A stretch of DNA of 64,000 nucleotides from assembly GCA_963798805.1 (NCBI GenBank), contig CAWCVC010000016.1:67273-131272 (forward strand). Direction: 5' to 3'. The position numbers were made by a program, and so were the translations under genes. Of the stretch, positions 17,353 through 25,787 are shown in pieces (the first letter of the stretch is position 1; every line of letters begins with the position of its first letter). The notes under the pieces were generated by a model. That model saw only the letters and a program-made list of their open reading frames with translations, made no database searches and was not told where the DNA came from. The DNA is from CAVZCK01 sp963798805. Lineage in GTDB: Bacteria > Pseudomonadota > Alphaproteobacteria > Rhizobiales > Rhodomicrobiaceae.

Positions 17353-18490
17353 GTGCACTGACTCATTCAGATGGTGCAGGCAGGCGCTTGAGTTTGCCGA
17401 AAATTTCTTTGGCGGATTTCGTCCAGACAAAGGGCTTGGGGTGACCGTTGTGATCGCGGATGTAGCGGCGGATGGCATCTTCCAATTCGGCGACGGATTT
17501 GAAGACGCCGCGACGGATGCGCCTTCGGGTGATGACTGAGAAGAAGCCCTCGACGGCGTTGAGCCAGGATGCGGATGTGGGCGTGAAGTGGAAGACCCAG
17601 CGCGGATTGTCGGCCAGCCATTGCTTGACCTTGGGATGCTTGTGGGTGGCGTAATTGTCGAGGATGGCATGGATGACCTTTCCCGCCGGAACGGCGCGCT
17701 CCACCGCATTGAGGAACTTGATAAACTCCTGATGCCGGTGCTTTTGCATGCAACGCCCCAACACGGTGCCATCGAGAATATTGAGCGCGGCGAACAGGGT
17801 GGTGGTGCCATTCCGCTTATAATCGTGGGTCATGGTTGCGCATTTGCCGGGCTTCAGCGGAAGGCCGGGTTGCGTGCGATCGAGCGCCTGAATCTGGCTT
17901 TTCTCATCGATGGACAGCACCACGGCATGACAGGGCGGCTCCATGTACAGGCCGACGACATCCTCCACTTTCGCGGCAAAGGCGGGATCGTTGGACATCT
18001 TGAAGGTGCGTAAGCGGTGAGGTTGAAGGCGATGCCCATCCCAGATGCGTTGCACCGTCCGCAAGCTGACGCCGACAGCCTTGGCGACCGCCCGGCCGGT
18101 CCAATGCGTCGCGTTATGGGGTGGCTCGGAGCATGGCAGCGCCAGCACCCTGGCCACGGTCTCCAACTGAACAGGGGCTTTGCCCGGCTTGCGCGTCTTG
18201 TCCCGCAAGAGGCCATCCACCCCTTGCTCGGCATATCGCAACTGCCAGCGCCACACCGCCGGGCGACTGCCACCGATCTGCCTCGCCACCTCCAGAACGG
18301 GCAGCCTGTCTGCCGAAAGAAGAACGATCCGTGCCCGCTGGACGTGCTTCTGCGCGCTGTTGCGATCCTCAATAACCGCCGCCAAACGCGCGCGGTCCTC
18401 AGAGGCGATGATGATGCTGACGGTTTGTGCCATATCAGCAGAATCGCACGAACTAGGCCGCGTGTAAATCCTCTGTTTGCGTCAGTGCAC
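17353..18490 (-). mobile_element. Complete IS630-family element (TA duplication)
   Basis: Terminal repeats GTGCACTGAC lie at both ends (17353 onward, and inward from 18490). They are flanked by TA at 17351-17352 and 18491-18492, the IS630/mariner-type duplication. The single transposase is full length. It lies immediately upstream of the DUF4062 gene and may have displaced that gene's promoter region. Confidence 0.9.
17363..18433 (-). CDS. IS630-family transposase
   Basis: This 356-residue protein has an N-terminal HTH (about 45-75, PVLEVARQIGGSRPAVWRW) and a second HTH-like unit (VGVSLRTVQRIW). The DDE core has D in LSIDEKSQIQ, D in HAILDNYATHK and E in SWLNAVEGFFS, as in the IS630/Tc1 superfamily. 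No frameshift is present. The C-terminal WTKSAKEIFGKLKRL is typical. Confidence 0.92.
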   Translation of the reverse strand: MAQTVSIIIASEDRARLAAVIEDRNSAQKHVQRARIVLLSADRLPVLEVARQIGGSRPAVWRWQLRYAEQGVDGLLRDKTRKPGKAPVQLETVARVLALPCSEPPHNATHWTGRAVAKAVGVSLRTVQRIWDGHRLQPHRLRTFKMSNDPAFAAKVEDVVGLYMEPPCHAVVLSIDEKSQIQALDRTQPGLPLKPGKCATMTHDYKRNGTTTLFAALNILDGTVLGRCMQKHRHQEFIKFLNAVERAVPAGKVIHAILDNYATHKHPKVKQWLADNPRWVFHFTPTSASWLNAVEGFFSVITRRRIRRGVFKSVAELEDAIRRYIRDHNGHPKPFVWTKSAKEIFGKLKRLPAPSE

Positions 18491-18756
18491 TAGCATTTTT
18501 CTATAGTTGGTTCACTATTTTGACGTGCATACGTGACAGTACAGATAGGATGGGATGTCATCGACCGATTTCTCAGCGGCCTTGCAGGCGCTTTCCTGGA
18601 TCGCTGCAGCGCATTTTCGAGATGCCCCTGAGATATAAGGCCTGAGACTGTCAGTTGCACTCACGACCGGATCGAGGCGTCTGCCGAAATGCTCGATTCG
18701 GGCCGTGACAGCCGCTTTCTCGCCCTATGCAGACGCGCTTGAACCTGATTGTAGGA

Positions 18757-19086
18757 TTACCTTATCAGCGCAATCGCCTCGCGCGTCAGGTGAAACACAC
18801 CGCTCGGCTCGCGCATCTCCTCCCTTTCGTCGCCTTCGCCCGCTTCACCGCGTAGTTTTCTCATCACTTTTTTCCTATCCGCTTCGACCGCCTCGCGCAC
18901 GATCGGCTCATCCCATTTTAATCGGATGACGGCGGCAGGGCTTTCCGCCAGATGCGCCTCGAATTCCTCCTGGGTGATGAAGACGAAGACGGGCAGCGCA
19001 ATAATGGATGTAGATCGGCGTCGCTTAGCGACCCCACCCAGGTATGCAAATTCAACAGCTTACGAAGCCGATCGGCGTTGAAACCC
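18757..19086 (-). pseudogene. Broken gene encoding an NADRLRKLLNLH...-type hypothetical protein
   Basis: No start codon or continuous frame exists, but the translation is clearly protein-like. One frame reads GFNADRLRKLLNLHTWVGSL and SDADLHPL. It then shifts by one base into ALPVFVFITQEEFEAHLAES and runs through an acidic, charged C-terminus to a stop at 18757. The first part is related to a fragment on the plus strand at about 27060. The function is unknown and the copy is decayed. Confidence 0.45.
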
Positions 19087-19146
19087 GCGCCAATTCGCAG
19101 CTAGTGCCCACGCCGAGTCACACGGCTGCGGCAGGACACGACCAAG

Positions 19147-19341
19147 TTGCCCCGAAATCGGTCCCGTAATGGGTCTCCCAATCAAGAAAGAGACCGATTT
19201 GAGGGCGGTTTGAGACCCGAAGACATCCCCGAAAGCGCCGAAGACCGCATTTCGCCTGCTGCAAATGACCCCTTAATGGGGCTGATATTGGCACTCGCGA
19301 AACGCTATCCTGTTGTCCGTGAAGCGATAAAGAGCCGGTAA
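19147..19341 (+). CDS. Small hypothetical protein upstream of the ATPase gene
   Basis: This 64-residue frame has a charged N-terminus and a helical C-terminal part (LMGLILALAKRYPVVREAIK). The only start is TTG at 19147 and the frame is open upstream, so it may be the tail of a longer lost gene. I do not recognise it. It lies about 120 bp before the P-loop ATPase gene on the same strand and could belong to the same small integrative element. Confidence 0.3.
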   Translation: MPRNRSRNGSPNQERDRFEGGLRPEDIPESAEDRISPAANDPLMGLILALAKRYPVVREAIKSR

Positions 19342-19461
19342 GGCCTGCTTCAGCCTTCAAGACCGAAAACCCAAAAATGCCCTGTCCGGATTTTTCACCC
19401 GGCGGCCGCGCTCCGCCCGGTTGCGGGCGCATGTGTCGAAACCTGCCGCTTGGGGATGGCG

Positions 19462-21000
19462 ATGTCCGACCGCGCAACGTTCGTGAAGGAGGAGCCCCTT
19501 CCTGGGCGCGCCGAGATCGATCTGCGCCTCGGCGAGCGTCCCACCGCCACGGACGAGGCCATCGACATCCTCAAGGAGCGCGGCGGGCTTTATGAGCGCA
19601 GCGGCGAACTGGTCCGGATTGCCGGCTGTCAGATTCTCCCCGTCGAAGAGTGCTGGCTGACCGACTACCTCGCTCGCCATATGCGCTTCTTCCGCTATAA
19701 GGTCTCCGGCGAGGATTGGCTGCGTCGCGAGGCCGATCCGCCGGGCTGGCTCGCCAAGACCGTCATAGCCAAGACGGCAGAGCGCGGCCTCCCCGAACTC
19801 GCCGGCATCATTACAGCCCCGACCTTGCGCCCTGACGGATCACTCATCGACCGGCCCGGCTTCGATGCCGAAACCGGCCTGTACCTGCAGGAACGCGACT
19901 GGCCGGAGATACCCACGGAGCCGAGTGTCGAAATCTTGCGCGAAGCTTGGCGTAGCCTCTGGCGGCCTTTTGCCGAATTCCCTTATGCCTCGCTGGAGGA
20001 TCGCGGCGCGGCGGTCGCTGCCATCCTCACCGCCACGGTCCGGCGAACCTTGCCGCGTGCGCCCGCCTTCAGCTTCGACGCCCCAAGCGCAGGCAGCGGC
20101 AAAACTCTGCTCGCCACCTGCATCGCAGAGTTGGCAGGCGGCGAGGTCGCCGTCATCCCCGAATGCCGCAACGAGGAGGAATTGCGCAAGCGGCTTCTCT
20201 CCTCGCTCCGCGCCGGCCAGCCTTCGATCCTGCTCGACAATGTCAAGGGCCAGTTCGCCTCCTCAGCGCTGGAGGCTTTCCTTACCGACGATCACTATTC
20301 CGACCGCATGTTGGGCGTCTCGCAGATGCTGCGTCTGCCAACCAATGTGCTCGTGCTCATCAGCGGCAATAATTTCGTGCCGCGCGGCGATCTCTGGCGA
20401 CGCATCGTGACCGCCCGGATCGATCCGAAAGCCGAACATGCCGAACGGCGCAGCTTCGCACTCGATGCCCGCCGCCATTGCAGGGAGCACCGCCAGGCGC
20501 TGATCGCCGCCGCTCTCATCCTGCTGCGCGGTTTCATTGCGGCCGGCGGATCGCGGGCAACGCCCGATCGGCTCGCCTCGTTCGAAGCCTGGGACGATCT
20601 CATCCGTCAAGGCGTACTCTGGCTGACGCGGGAGGGCATCGCCGAGCTTGGCGATCCGGCCGCCTCGATCGCCACCGCCAAGGAGCGCGAGCCGGAGCGG
20701 CAGAAGCTGGCGGCGTTTCTGGAGACCGCCGCCGCCATTATGGGAATCGCCCCCGACGGCAAACGCTGGCGCACCGGCGATCTGATTCAGAAGGCCATGA
20801 ATGCCCCTGTCTTTGACGAGGAGGCCCAGACGCTGCGCGACGTTCTTCTCGAAATCGCAGGCGAGCGCCATGTCATCAACCCGCGCATTCTCGGCCGCTG
20901 GATCGAACGCCACACCGACGACCGCTGCAACGGCCTGTATGTCGCCCGTGCCGGCGAGCGCGGCCGCGCCGCGCTCTGGCGGATCCAAAGAACGGAATGA
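19462..21000 (+). CDS. P-loop ATPase of a small integrative element (copy A)
   Basis: This protein of about 512 residues has Walker A FDAPSAGSGKTLLATC at about residue 207, a Walker B-like SILLDNVKG, and a sensor-like VLISGNN followed by RRIVTARIDP. An N-terminal domain of about 180 residues precedes the ATPase core, and a C-terminal domain ends GRWIERHTDDRC. It resembles ATPases found in small alphaproteobacterial integrative elements, where a helicase or replication role is likely but unproven. The start at 19462 (MSDRATF) has GGGGA upstream. It is closely related along its whole length to the protein at 22673. Confidence 0.65.
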   Translation: MSDRATFVKEEPLPGRAEIDLRLGERPTATDEAIDILKERGGLYERSGELVRIAGCQILPVEECWLTDYLARHMRFFRYKVSGEDWLRREADPPGWLAKTVIAKTAERGLPELAGIITAPTLRPDGSLIDRPGFDAETGLYLQERDWPEIPTEPSVEILREAWRSLWRPFAEFPYASLEDRGAAVAAILTATVRRTLPRAPAFSFDAPSAGSGKTLLATCIAELAGGEVAVIPECRNEEELRKRLLSSLRAGQPSILLDNVKGQFASSALEAFLTDDHYSDRMLGVSQMLRLPTNVLVLISGNNFVPRGDLWRRIVTARIDPKAEHAERRSFALDARRHCREHRQALIAAALILLRGFIAAGGSRATPDRLASFEAWDDLIRQGVLWLTREGIAELGDPAASIATAKEREPERQKLAAFLETAAAIMGIAPDGKRWRTGDLIQKAMNAPVFDEEAQTLRDVLLEIAGERHVINPRILGRWIERHTDDRCNGLYVARAGERGRAALWRIQRTE

Positions 21001-21056
21001 GATCTGGCTTGGATCTCATTGTTATGACGAAGAAAGCCCGAAGTCGGTAGTCTCTT

Positions 21057-21305
21057 ATGGCAAGATTTCTTGGTGAAACGGAAGCGGCAAAAACCCTCGG
21101 CATTCCGCTTTCGACTTTCAGAAGCTGGGTCGAGAGCGGACTTTTGCCGAAGGCGCTGCCGGATCTCGGCCTTTATGATATGAAAGCGCTCGATAGCGCT
21201 TGCGACAGGATTTCAGGACTGGGTTCGTCGGAAAACGCATTGGATGCGTGGCGGCAGCGGAGGACGGCAAGGCATGGCCCGGGTTCGATTGAAGGGGGTG
21301 AATAA
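21057..21305 (+). CDS. Small HTH protein, excisionase candidate
   Basis: This 82-residue protein has a MerR/AlpA-like HTH at its start: GETEAAKTLGIPLSTFRSWV, then ESGLLPK. It lies between the ATPase and integrase genes, overlapping the integrase start by about 30 bases. That position and the fold suggest an excisionase or directionality factor for the integrase. No characterised relative is recognised, so this is an inference from context. Confidence 0.6.
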   Translation: MARFLGETEAAKTLGIPLSTFRSWVESGLLPKALPDLGLYDMKALDSACDRISGLGSSENALDAWRQRRTARHGPGSIEGGE

Positions 21306-22293
21306 AGTCACGACCCGCCTCGCCGATGGCAGGCTCGTCACCTATTGGTATGCCTGGAAGGGTGGGCCAAGGCTGACCGGCCATCCCGGATCGCCGGAAT
21401 TCGTGCAGAGCTATGAGGCGGCTCACCGGCAGAAACGTAAGACCGATCCGGCAACCTTCCATTCGGTGATCGTCGGCTACAAGAAAAGCCGCGAATTCGC
21501 CAATCTCGCTCCGCGGACGCAAAAAGACTATCTCAAACACATTGCCCAGATCGAGGTCACCTTTGCCGACCTGCCGCTCAAAGCGCTGGGCGATCCAAGG
21601 ATCACAAGCGATTTCGTCGAATGGCGAGACGGCCTCGCCGCCGGCGACCGCCAGCGGGACTACGCCTGGACCATCTTGATGCGGCTGATTTCTTGGGCGC
21701 GCGAACGTGGTCAAACCACCTACAGACCGCCCTCGCGCCTCAAGAAACTTTACAAGTCAGATCGCTCCGAGAAGATCTGGTTGCCCGATCAGATCACGGC
21801 CTTCAGAGCTGCAGCCTCCGAACCGCTTTGGTGGGCCCTGGTCCTGGCATTGGAAACCGGACAGCGTCAGGGCGATCTCATTCGCCTGCCTTGGTCCGCC
21901 TATGACGGCCAGTGGATCAAGCTTCAGCAATCCAAGACCGGCATGAAGGTTGCAGTTCCGGTCAGCCGCGACCTTCAGGCGACGATCGAGACAATGCCGC
22001 GCTGGTCGCCGATCATGCTGACGTCGAATCTGGGACGCCCCTGGACCAGCGATGGCCTCAGGACCTCATGGCATAAGGCGGCCAAGCGCGCCGGCATCAC
22101 CGGACTGACATTTCACGATTTGCGCGGGACGGCCGTCACGCGGTTGGCGGAAGCGGGATGTACGGAGGCCGAAATTGCCGCGATCACCGGGCATTCGCTG
22201 AAGAGCGTCGGAGCGATCCTCGACCGCTATCTGGCCCGCACAAAAGGTCTTGCCTTGGCGGCCATCGCGAAGCTCGAAAAGAGCAGAACGTGA
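21274..22293 (+). CDS. int: Tyrosine integrase of a small integrative element
   Basis: This 339-residue phage-type integrase has a SAM-like core-binding domain (about 60-150) and a catalytic domain with Arg in ETGQRQGDL (about 198), HDLRGTAVT (about 281), GHSLKSV (about 306) and Tyr in ILDRYLAR (about 318). The set is complete. The start is taken at 21274 (MARVRLKG); a frame from 21244 is possible. It sits 74 bp from a tRNA-Phe 3' fragment, its likely attachment site, with two direct repeats in between that could be arm sites. Confidence 0.88.
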   Translation: MARVRLKGVNKVTTRLADGRLVTYWYAWKGGPRLTGHPGSPEFVQSYEAAHRQKRKTDPATFHSVIVGYKKSREFANLAPRTQKDYLKHIAQIEVTFADLPLKALGDPRITSDFVEWRDGLAAGDRQRDYAWTILMRLISWARERGQTTYRPPSRLKKLYKSDRSEKIWLPDQITAFRAAASEPLWWALVLALETGQRQGDLIRLPWSAYDGQWIKLQQSKTGMKVAVPVSRDLQATIETMPRWSPIMLTSNLGRPWTSDGLRTSWHKAAKRAGITGLTFHDLRGTAVTRLAEAGCTEAEIAAITGHSLKSVGAILDRYLARTKGLALAAIAKLEKSRT

Positions 22294-22300
22294 ACAAACT

Positions 22301-22322
22301 TTCCCAAATGGATTCCCAAATG
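22301..22322. promoter_or_regulatory. Tandem direct repeats, candidate integrase/excisionase arm sites
   Basis: TTCCCAAATG occurs at 22301-22310 and again at 22313-22322. The 12-bp spacing places both on nearly the same face of the helix. The location between the integrase stop and the tRNA fragment suits recombination arm sites. Confidence 0.45.
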
Positions 22323-22366
22323 CTCAGCCTGCTCGGGCAAAAAATCAGCTAAGTTATTGATTTCTT

Positions 22367-22413
22367 TGGTGCCCAGGGGCGGAATCGAACCACCGACACG
22401 CGGATTTTCAGTC
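22367..22413 (-). other. 3' part of tRNA-Phe, integrase attachment site
   Basis: Read on the minus strand, this is the 3' half of tRNA-Phe: anticodon-loop sequence CTGAAAAT (GAA anticodon), then CCGCGTGTCGGTGGTTCGAT, then a T-arm and acceptor ending GGGCACCA. The 5' side of the anticodon stem does not pair (CGTCG instead of GCGGA), so the tRNA is not complete. Such partial copies mark att sites of tRNA-targeting integrases, and one lies next door. Confidence 0.75.
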
Positions 22414-22672
22414 GACGCGCAAAGCCTTGCAGATCAAGGTGTTAGACAAAGCAAAACTGTCTACCTCGCGCATGGACATCAATAGCATAGCTATTTGATT
22501 GTCTACACATCCGCTGCTCCAATCGCGGTGTTTGGTACCCGTCCGAACCGGCTCGACGGCTCATGCCTGAAGCAGGACGAATGGCGCTGGTAAGATAGTG
22601 TTATAACTATCAATTGCCAGCCTATCGCGGCGTCCTGAGGTCTCGCCGAGCCTATCTGCGAGGGAAGATCGG

Positions 22673-24241
22673 ATGAGCGAGCAAGTCTCGAGCGCCAGCC
22701 GGACCGACGGGGTCGACGAAGAGTCCCCGTCAGAGGCCTCGCCGGTCCATCCCGAGATCGAGCTGCGGCCGGGCGAGCGTCCCAGAGTGACGGATGAGGC
22801 CATCGCTATCGTTAAGGAATGCGGCGATCTTTATGAGCGCAGCGGTCAGCTGGTCAGGATCTGCGGCACGCAGATCCTCTTAATCGATGAATGCTGGCTG
22901 ACCGATTATCTCGGCCGCCATATGCGCTTCTTCCGCTTCAGGCGGCGCGGCAATGAATTGCATCGGAGCGAGACCGATCCGCCTAGCTGGTTGGCCAAGG
23001 TGCTGCTCGCCAAGACCGGCGAGCGCGGCCTGCCGGAGCTGACCGGCATCATCACCGCGCCGACCTTGCGGCCGGACGGCTCGCTGCTCGACCGGCCCGG
23101 CTTCGATGCCGCAACCGGTCTTTTCCTTCGCCCCGGCTTCTGGCCGGCCATTCCCGATTATCCGGCGCATGAGGCGTTGCGCTGGGTCTGGCAGAGCCTG
23201 TGGCGACCCTTCGCAGAATTCCCCTATGCCTCGGAGGAGGACTGCGGCGTCACCGCCGCTGCCATCCTCACCGCCGCGGTCCGGCGGAGCTTGCCGAGAG
23301 CGTCGGCCATCAGCTTCGATGCGCCGTCGGCCGGCAGCGGCAAGACCTTGCTGGCGACCTGCATTGCCGAACTCGCGGGCGGCGAGGTCGCCGTCATCCC
23401 CGAATGCCGGGACGAGGAGGAGTTGCGCAAGCGTCTCCTGTCATCGCTGCGCGCCGGCCAGCCGTCGATCCTGCTCGACAATGTCAAGGGCCAGTTCTCC
23501 TCCTCGGCGCTAGAGGCGTTCCTCACTGACGACCATTATTCCGACCGGCTGCTCGGCGCCTCGCAAATGCTGCGGCTGCCGACCAATGTGCTCGTCCTCA
23601 TCAGCGGCAACAACTTCATTCCCCGCGGCGATCTCTGGCGGCGCATCATCACCTCCCGCATCGACCCCAAGGCCGAGCACGCCGAGCGGCGCAGCTTTGC
23701 CCTTGATGCCAGGCGCTATTGCCGGGAGCGGCGCCAGTTGCTCATCGTCGCCGCGCTGACTTTGGTGCGCGGCTTCATTGCGGCCGGCAAACCCCGGTCG
23801 ACCCAGGACCGGCTTGCCTCCTTCGAAGCCTGGGACGATCTCATCCGCCAATGCGTGCTGTGGATGGCACAACAAGACATTGCCCCGATTGGCGATCCGA
23901 CCGCCTCGATCGCCAAGGCCAAGGAGCGCGAACCGGAGCGGCAAAAGCTCGGTGCCTTTCTGCAATCGGCAGCGGCGGTCATGGGAATAGGCGTGGAAGG
24001 CCGGCGCTGGAGGACCGGCGATCTGATCCAGAAGGCGGCAACGGCGCCGTTCTTCGACGAGGACGCCAAGGCGCTGCACGATGTGCTCTTGGAAATCGCC
24101 GGCGAACGCAACAGCATCAATCCGCGCATTCTCGGCCGCTGGATCGAGCGTCATACGGATGATCGCTGCGGCGGGCTTTACGTCACCAGGGCCGGCGAGC
24201 GCTGCCGTGCCGCGCTCTGGCAACTGGAGAGATCGCACTGA
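22673..24241 (+). CDS. P-loop ATPase of a small integrative element (copy B)
   Basis: This 522-residue paralogue of the protein at 19462 is identical at most positions through the ATPase and C-terminal domains (DAPSAGSGKTLLATCIAELA, then LTDDHYSDRLLGASQMLRLP). It differs mainly in the first 50 residues and around residues 140-165. GAGGGAAG precedes the ATG at good spacing. Unlike copy A, no excisionase or integrase gene follows. It lies on the other side of the tRNA-Phe fragment, suggesting two related elements in tandem with the second truncated. Confidence 0.65.
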   Translation: MSEQVSSASRTDGVDEESPSEASPVHPEIELRPGERPRVTDEAIAIVKECGDLYERSGQLVRICGTQILLIDECWLTDYLGRHMRFFRFRRRGNELHRSETDPPSWLAKVLLAKTGERGLPELTGIITAPTLRPDGSLLDRPGFDAATGLFLRPGFWPAIPDYPAHEALRWVWQSLWRPFAEFPYASEEDCGVTAAAILTAAVRRSLPRASAISFDAPSAGSGKTLLATCIAELAGGEVAVIPECRDEEELRKRLLSSLRAGQPSILLDNVKGQFSSSALEAFLTDDHYSDRLLGASQMLRLPTNVLVLISGNNFIPRGDLWRRIITSRIDPKAEHAERRSFALDARRYCRERRQLLIVAALTLVRGFIAAGKPRSTQDRLASFEAWDDLIRQCVLWMAQQDIAPIGDPTASIAKAKEREPERQKLGAFLQSAAAVMGIGVEGRRWRTGDLIQKAATAPFFDEDAKALHDVLLEIAGERNSINPRILGRWIERHTDDRCGGLYVTRAGERCRAALWQLERSH

Positions 24242-24775
24242 CGCCGGTCCATGAACTGCGGCTTGCGCATGGCTCCATCGCCGCGGCTTCTCTGCACTCA
24301 GCGCATAGCGCCGAACCCAAACTCCGATAAGTTCGATGAGTGATATGAGTTTCCGGGCTGCCGCTCGGGAATTTTCGCTCACCTGTCCAAAAGTCACCCC
24401 TCTGATAAATCTCAACATTCCGTGGATCGCGTTGGAGCGCGTATTCCGCGCATCGTCCCCGGTAAACGCATAGCTCGTTGCGCCCGCGGCACCGCGGCCC
24501 CATTCTCATTTTTCCGGACAGCCGTTCGCAAACTCACAAAACTCTTCAAACCCATAAGATTCTATGCAGTGAAAGTATAGTTAAGAGGAACGCCGGGATC
24601 AGCGAGTGTCTGACACGCCGAGCCCTGATCCGTGCCACCAGAGTCGACCACCACGATCTCCAATTCCGCCATAACGAACAGGCCCACTGACGAGATCAGA
24701 GATCATAAGGCCCGACAACAGTGAAGCAGAAGCGCGTCTGCGCGTCCGATAAACACATGATACAAGGCTCATCGA
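24242..24775. other. No recognisable gene
   Basis: Gap after ATPase copy B. Short frames exist on both strands but none has a ribosome site or family features. Confidence 0.35.
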
Positions 24776-24935
24776 TTAGAACTCATGCGCCCAATCGCGA
24801 AGTCCGATTGACATGATACGCCACGGCTGATCGGTCAGCCTGTTCCAAGCCTCGCAGCAATGTGCGACGATATCGTCATAAAACGGGAAGATGCGGTTCA
24901 AGAGCCAATTGTCCCGCAGGAATTGGGGAATTGGT
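24776..24935 (-). pseudogene. C-terminal remnant of an IS630-like transposase
   Basis: The minus strand reads PQFLRDNWLLNRIFPFYDDI, then VAHCCEAWNRLTDQPWRIMS and IGLRDWAHEF before a TAA at 24776. This is the well-conserved tail of a group of IS630 transposases (DNWLSNRIF...CCEAWN...PWRIMSIG). The remainder of the gene is absent. Confidence 0.65.
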
Positions 24936-25091
24936 CGTGTCCCATCCAATGGTGTGGCAGGGCGGCAGCGAAGCCGTCAGCCGCGCGCTCGTCACTGGCG
25001 CTGTAGCGGCGGACGGCTTTGCGGGCGGTCATCGATGATTCTCGGTTAGGGGTCGGGTTGCGACAACCAACCTGATTCTGAGGATCGACCG

Positions 25092-25456
25092 ATGACGGAC
25101 GAGATGATGAGCCTGAAGGGGCTGATTGAGAAGGCTCCCGACGCCGATATGCTGCGCGAGATGATCGCGTTCGCCGCCGAGTGGCTGATGGAGCTGGAGG
25201 TTGGCGCGCTGACCGGTGCTCCCTATGGTGAGAAGAGCCCCGATCGCTGCGCTCAGCGCAACGGCTATCGCGATCGCATCTGGGAGACGCGTGCCGGCAC
25301 AGTCGAGCTGCGCATCCCCAAGCTTCGCACCGGCGTCTATTTTCCCGGCTTCCTTGAACCACGGCGCATGGCGGAGAAAGCGCTGACCGCCGTCATTCAG
25401 GAAGCCTATATCCAGGGCATCTCCACCCGTTCGGTGAACGAGCTGGTCAAAGCGCC
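25092..25456 (+). pseudogene. IS256-family transposase, 5' part, interrupted by an IS3 element
   Basis: The frame begins MTDEMMSLKGLIEKAPDADM and runs through GAPYGEKSPDRCAQRNGYRD to SVNELVKA, the start of an IS256 (mutator-type) transposase. It is cut at 25456 by the IS3-family element. The next residues of the family, GMSGISESQVSRLCEEID, resume at 26766 beyond that element. The catalytic core and C-terminus are missing. Confidence 0.88.
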
Positions 25457-25523
25457 GTGACCTGCTCCCGACTTTTCGGACCAGCGCTAAGTTGAGAGAC
25501 TGCCTCGCGAATCGGAGGCAGAG

Positions 25524-25787
25524 ATGCGCAAAGGCAGATTTACAGACGAGCAGATGGTTGCGATCCTTCGGGAAGCGGACCGTGATCCGGTGGCGGCGGT
25601 GGCGAAGAAGCATGGTGTCAGCGAGCAGACGATCTACACATGGCGGAAGCGCTTTGGCGCTATGCAGTCGGACGACGTCAAGCGGCTGAAGCAACTCGAA
25701 GCGGAGAACGCGCGGCTGAAGAAGCTGGTGGTGGAGCGTGATCTTGAAATCTAGGTGATGAAAGAGATCGCCGCAAAAAAGTGGTGA
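25524..25787 (+). pseudogene. IS3 OrfA with an amber codon near its end
   Basis: This OrfA has the HTH FTDEQMVAILREADRDPVAA, then KKHGVSEQTIYTWRKRFG, and a leucine-zipper-like end (LKQLEAENARLKKLVVE). The frame stops at TAG 25752-25754. Normal members read GAG there and continue VMKEIAAKKW to the TGA at 25785, which overlaps orfB. One G-to-T change therefore removes the last residues and may disturb the frameshift that makes the OrfAB transposase. Confidence 0.75.

Noticed and set aside
22367..22413. A complete tRNA-Phe gene
   Set aside because: Only the 3' half is present; the 5' strand of the anticodon stem and the D-arm do not match.
24478..24690. 70-codon plus-strand frame
   Set aside because: No ribosome site, no hydrophobic or domain pattern, and a composition typical of random frames.
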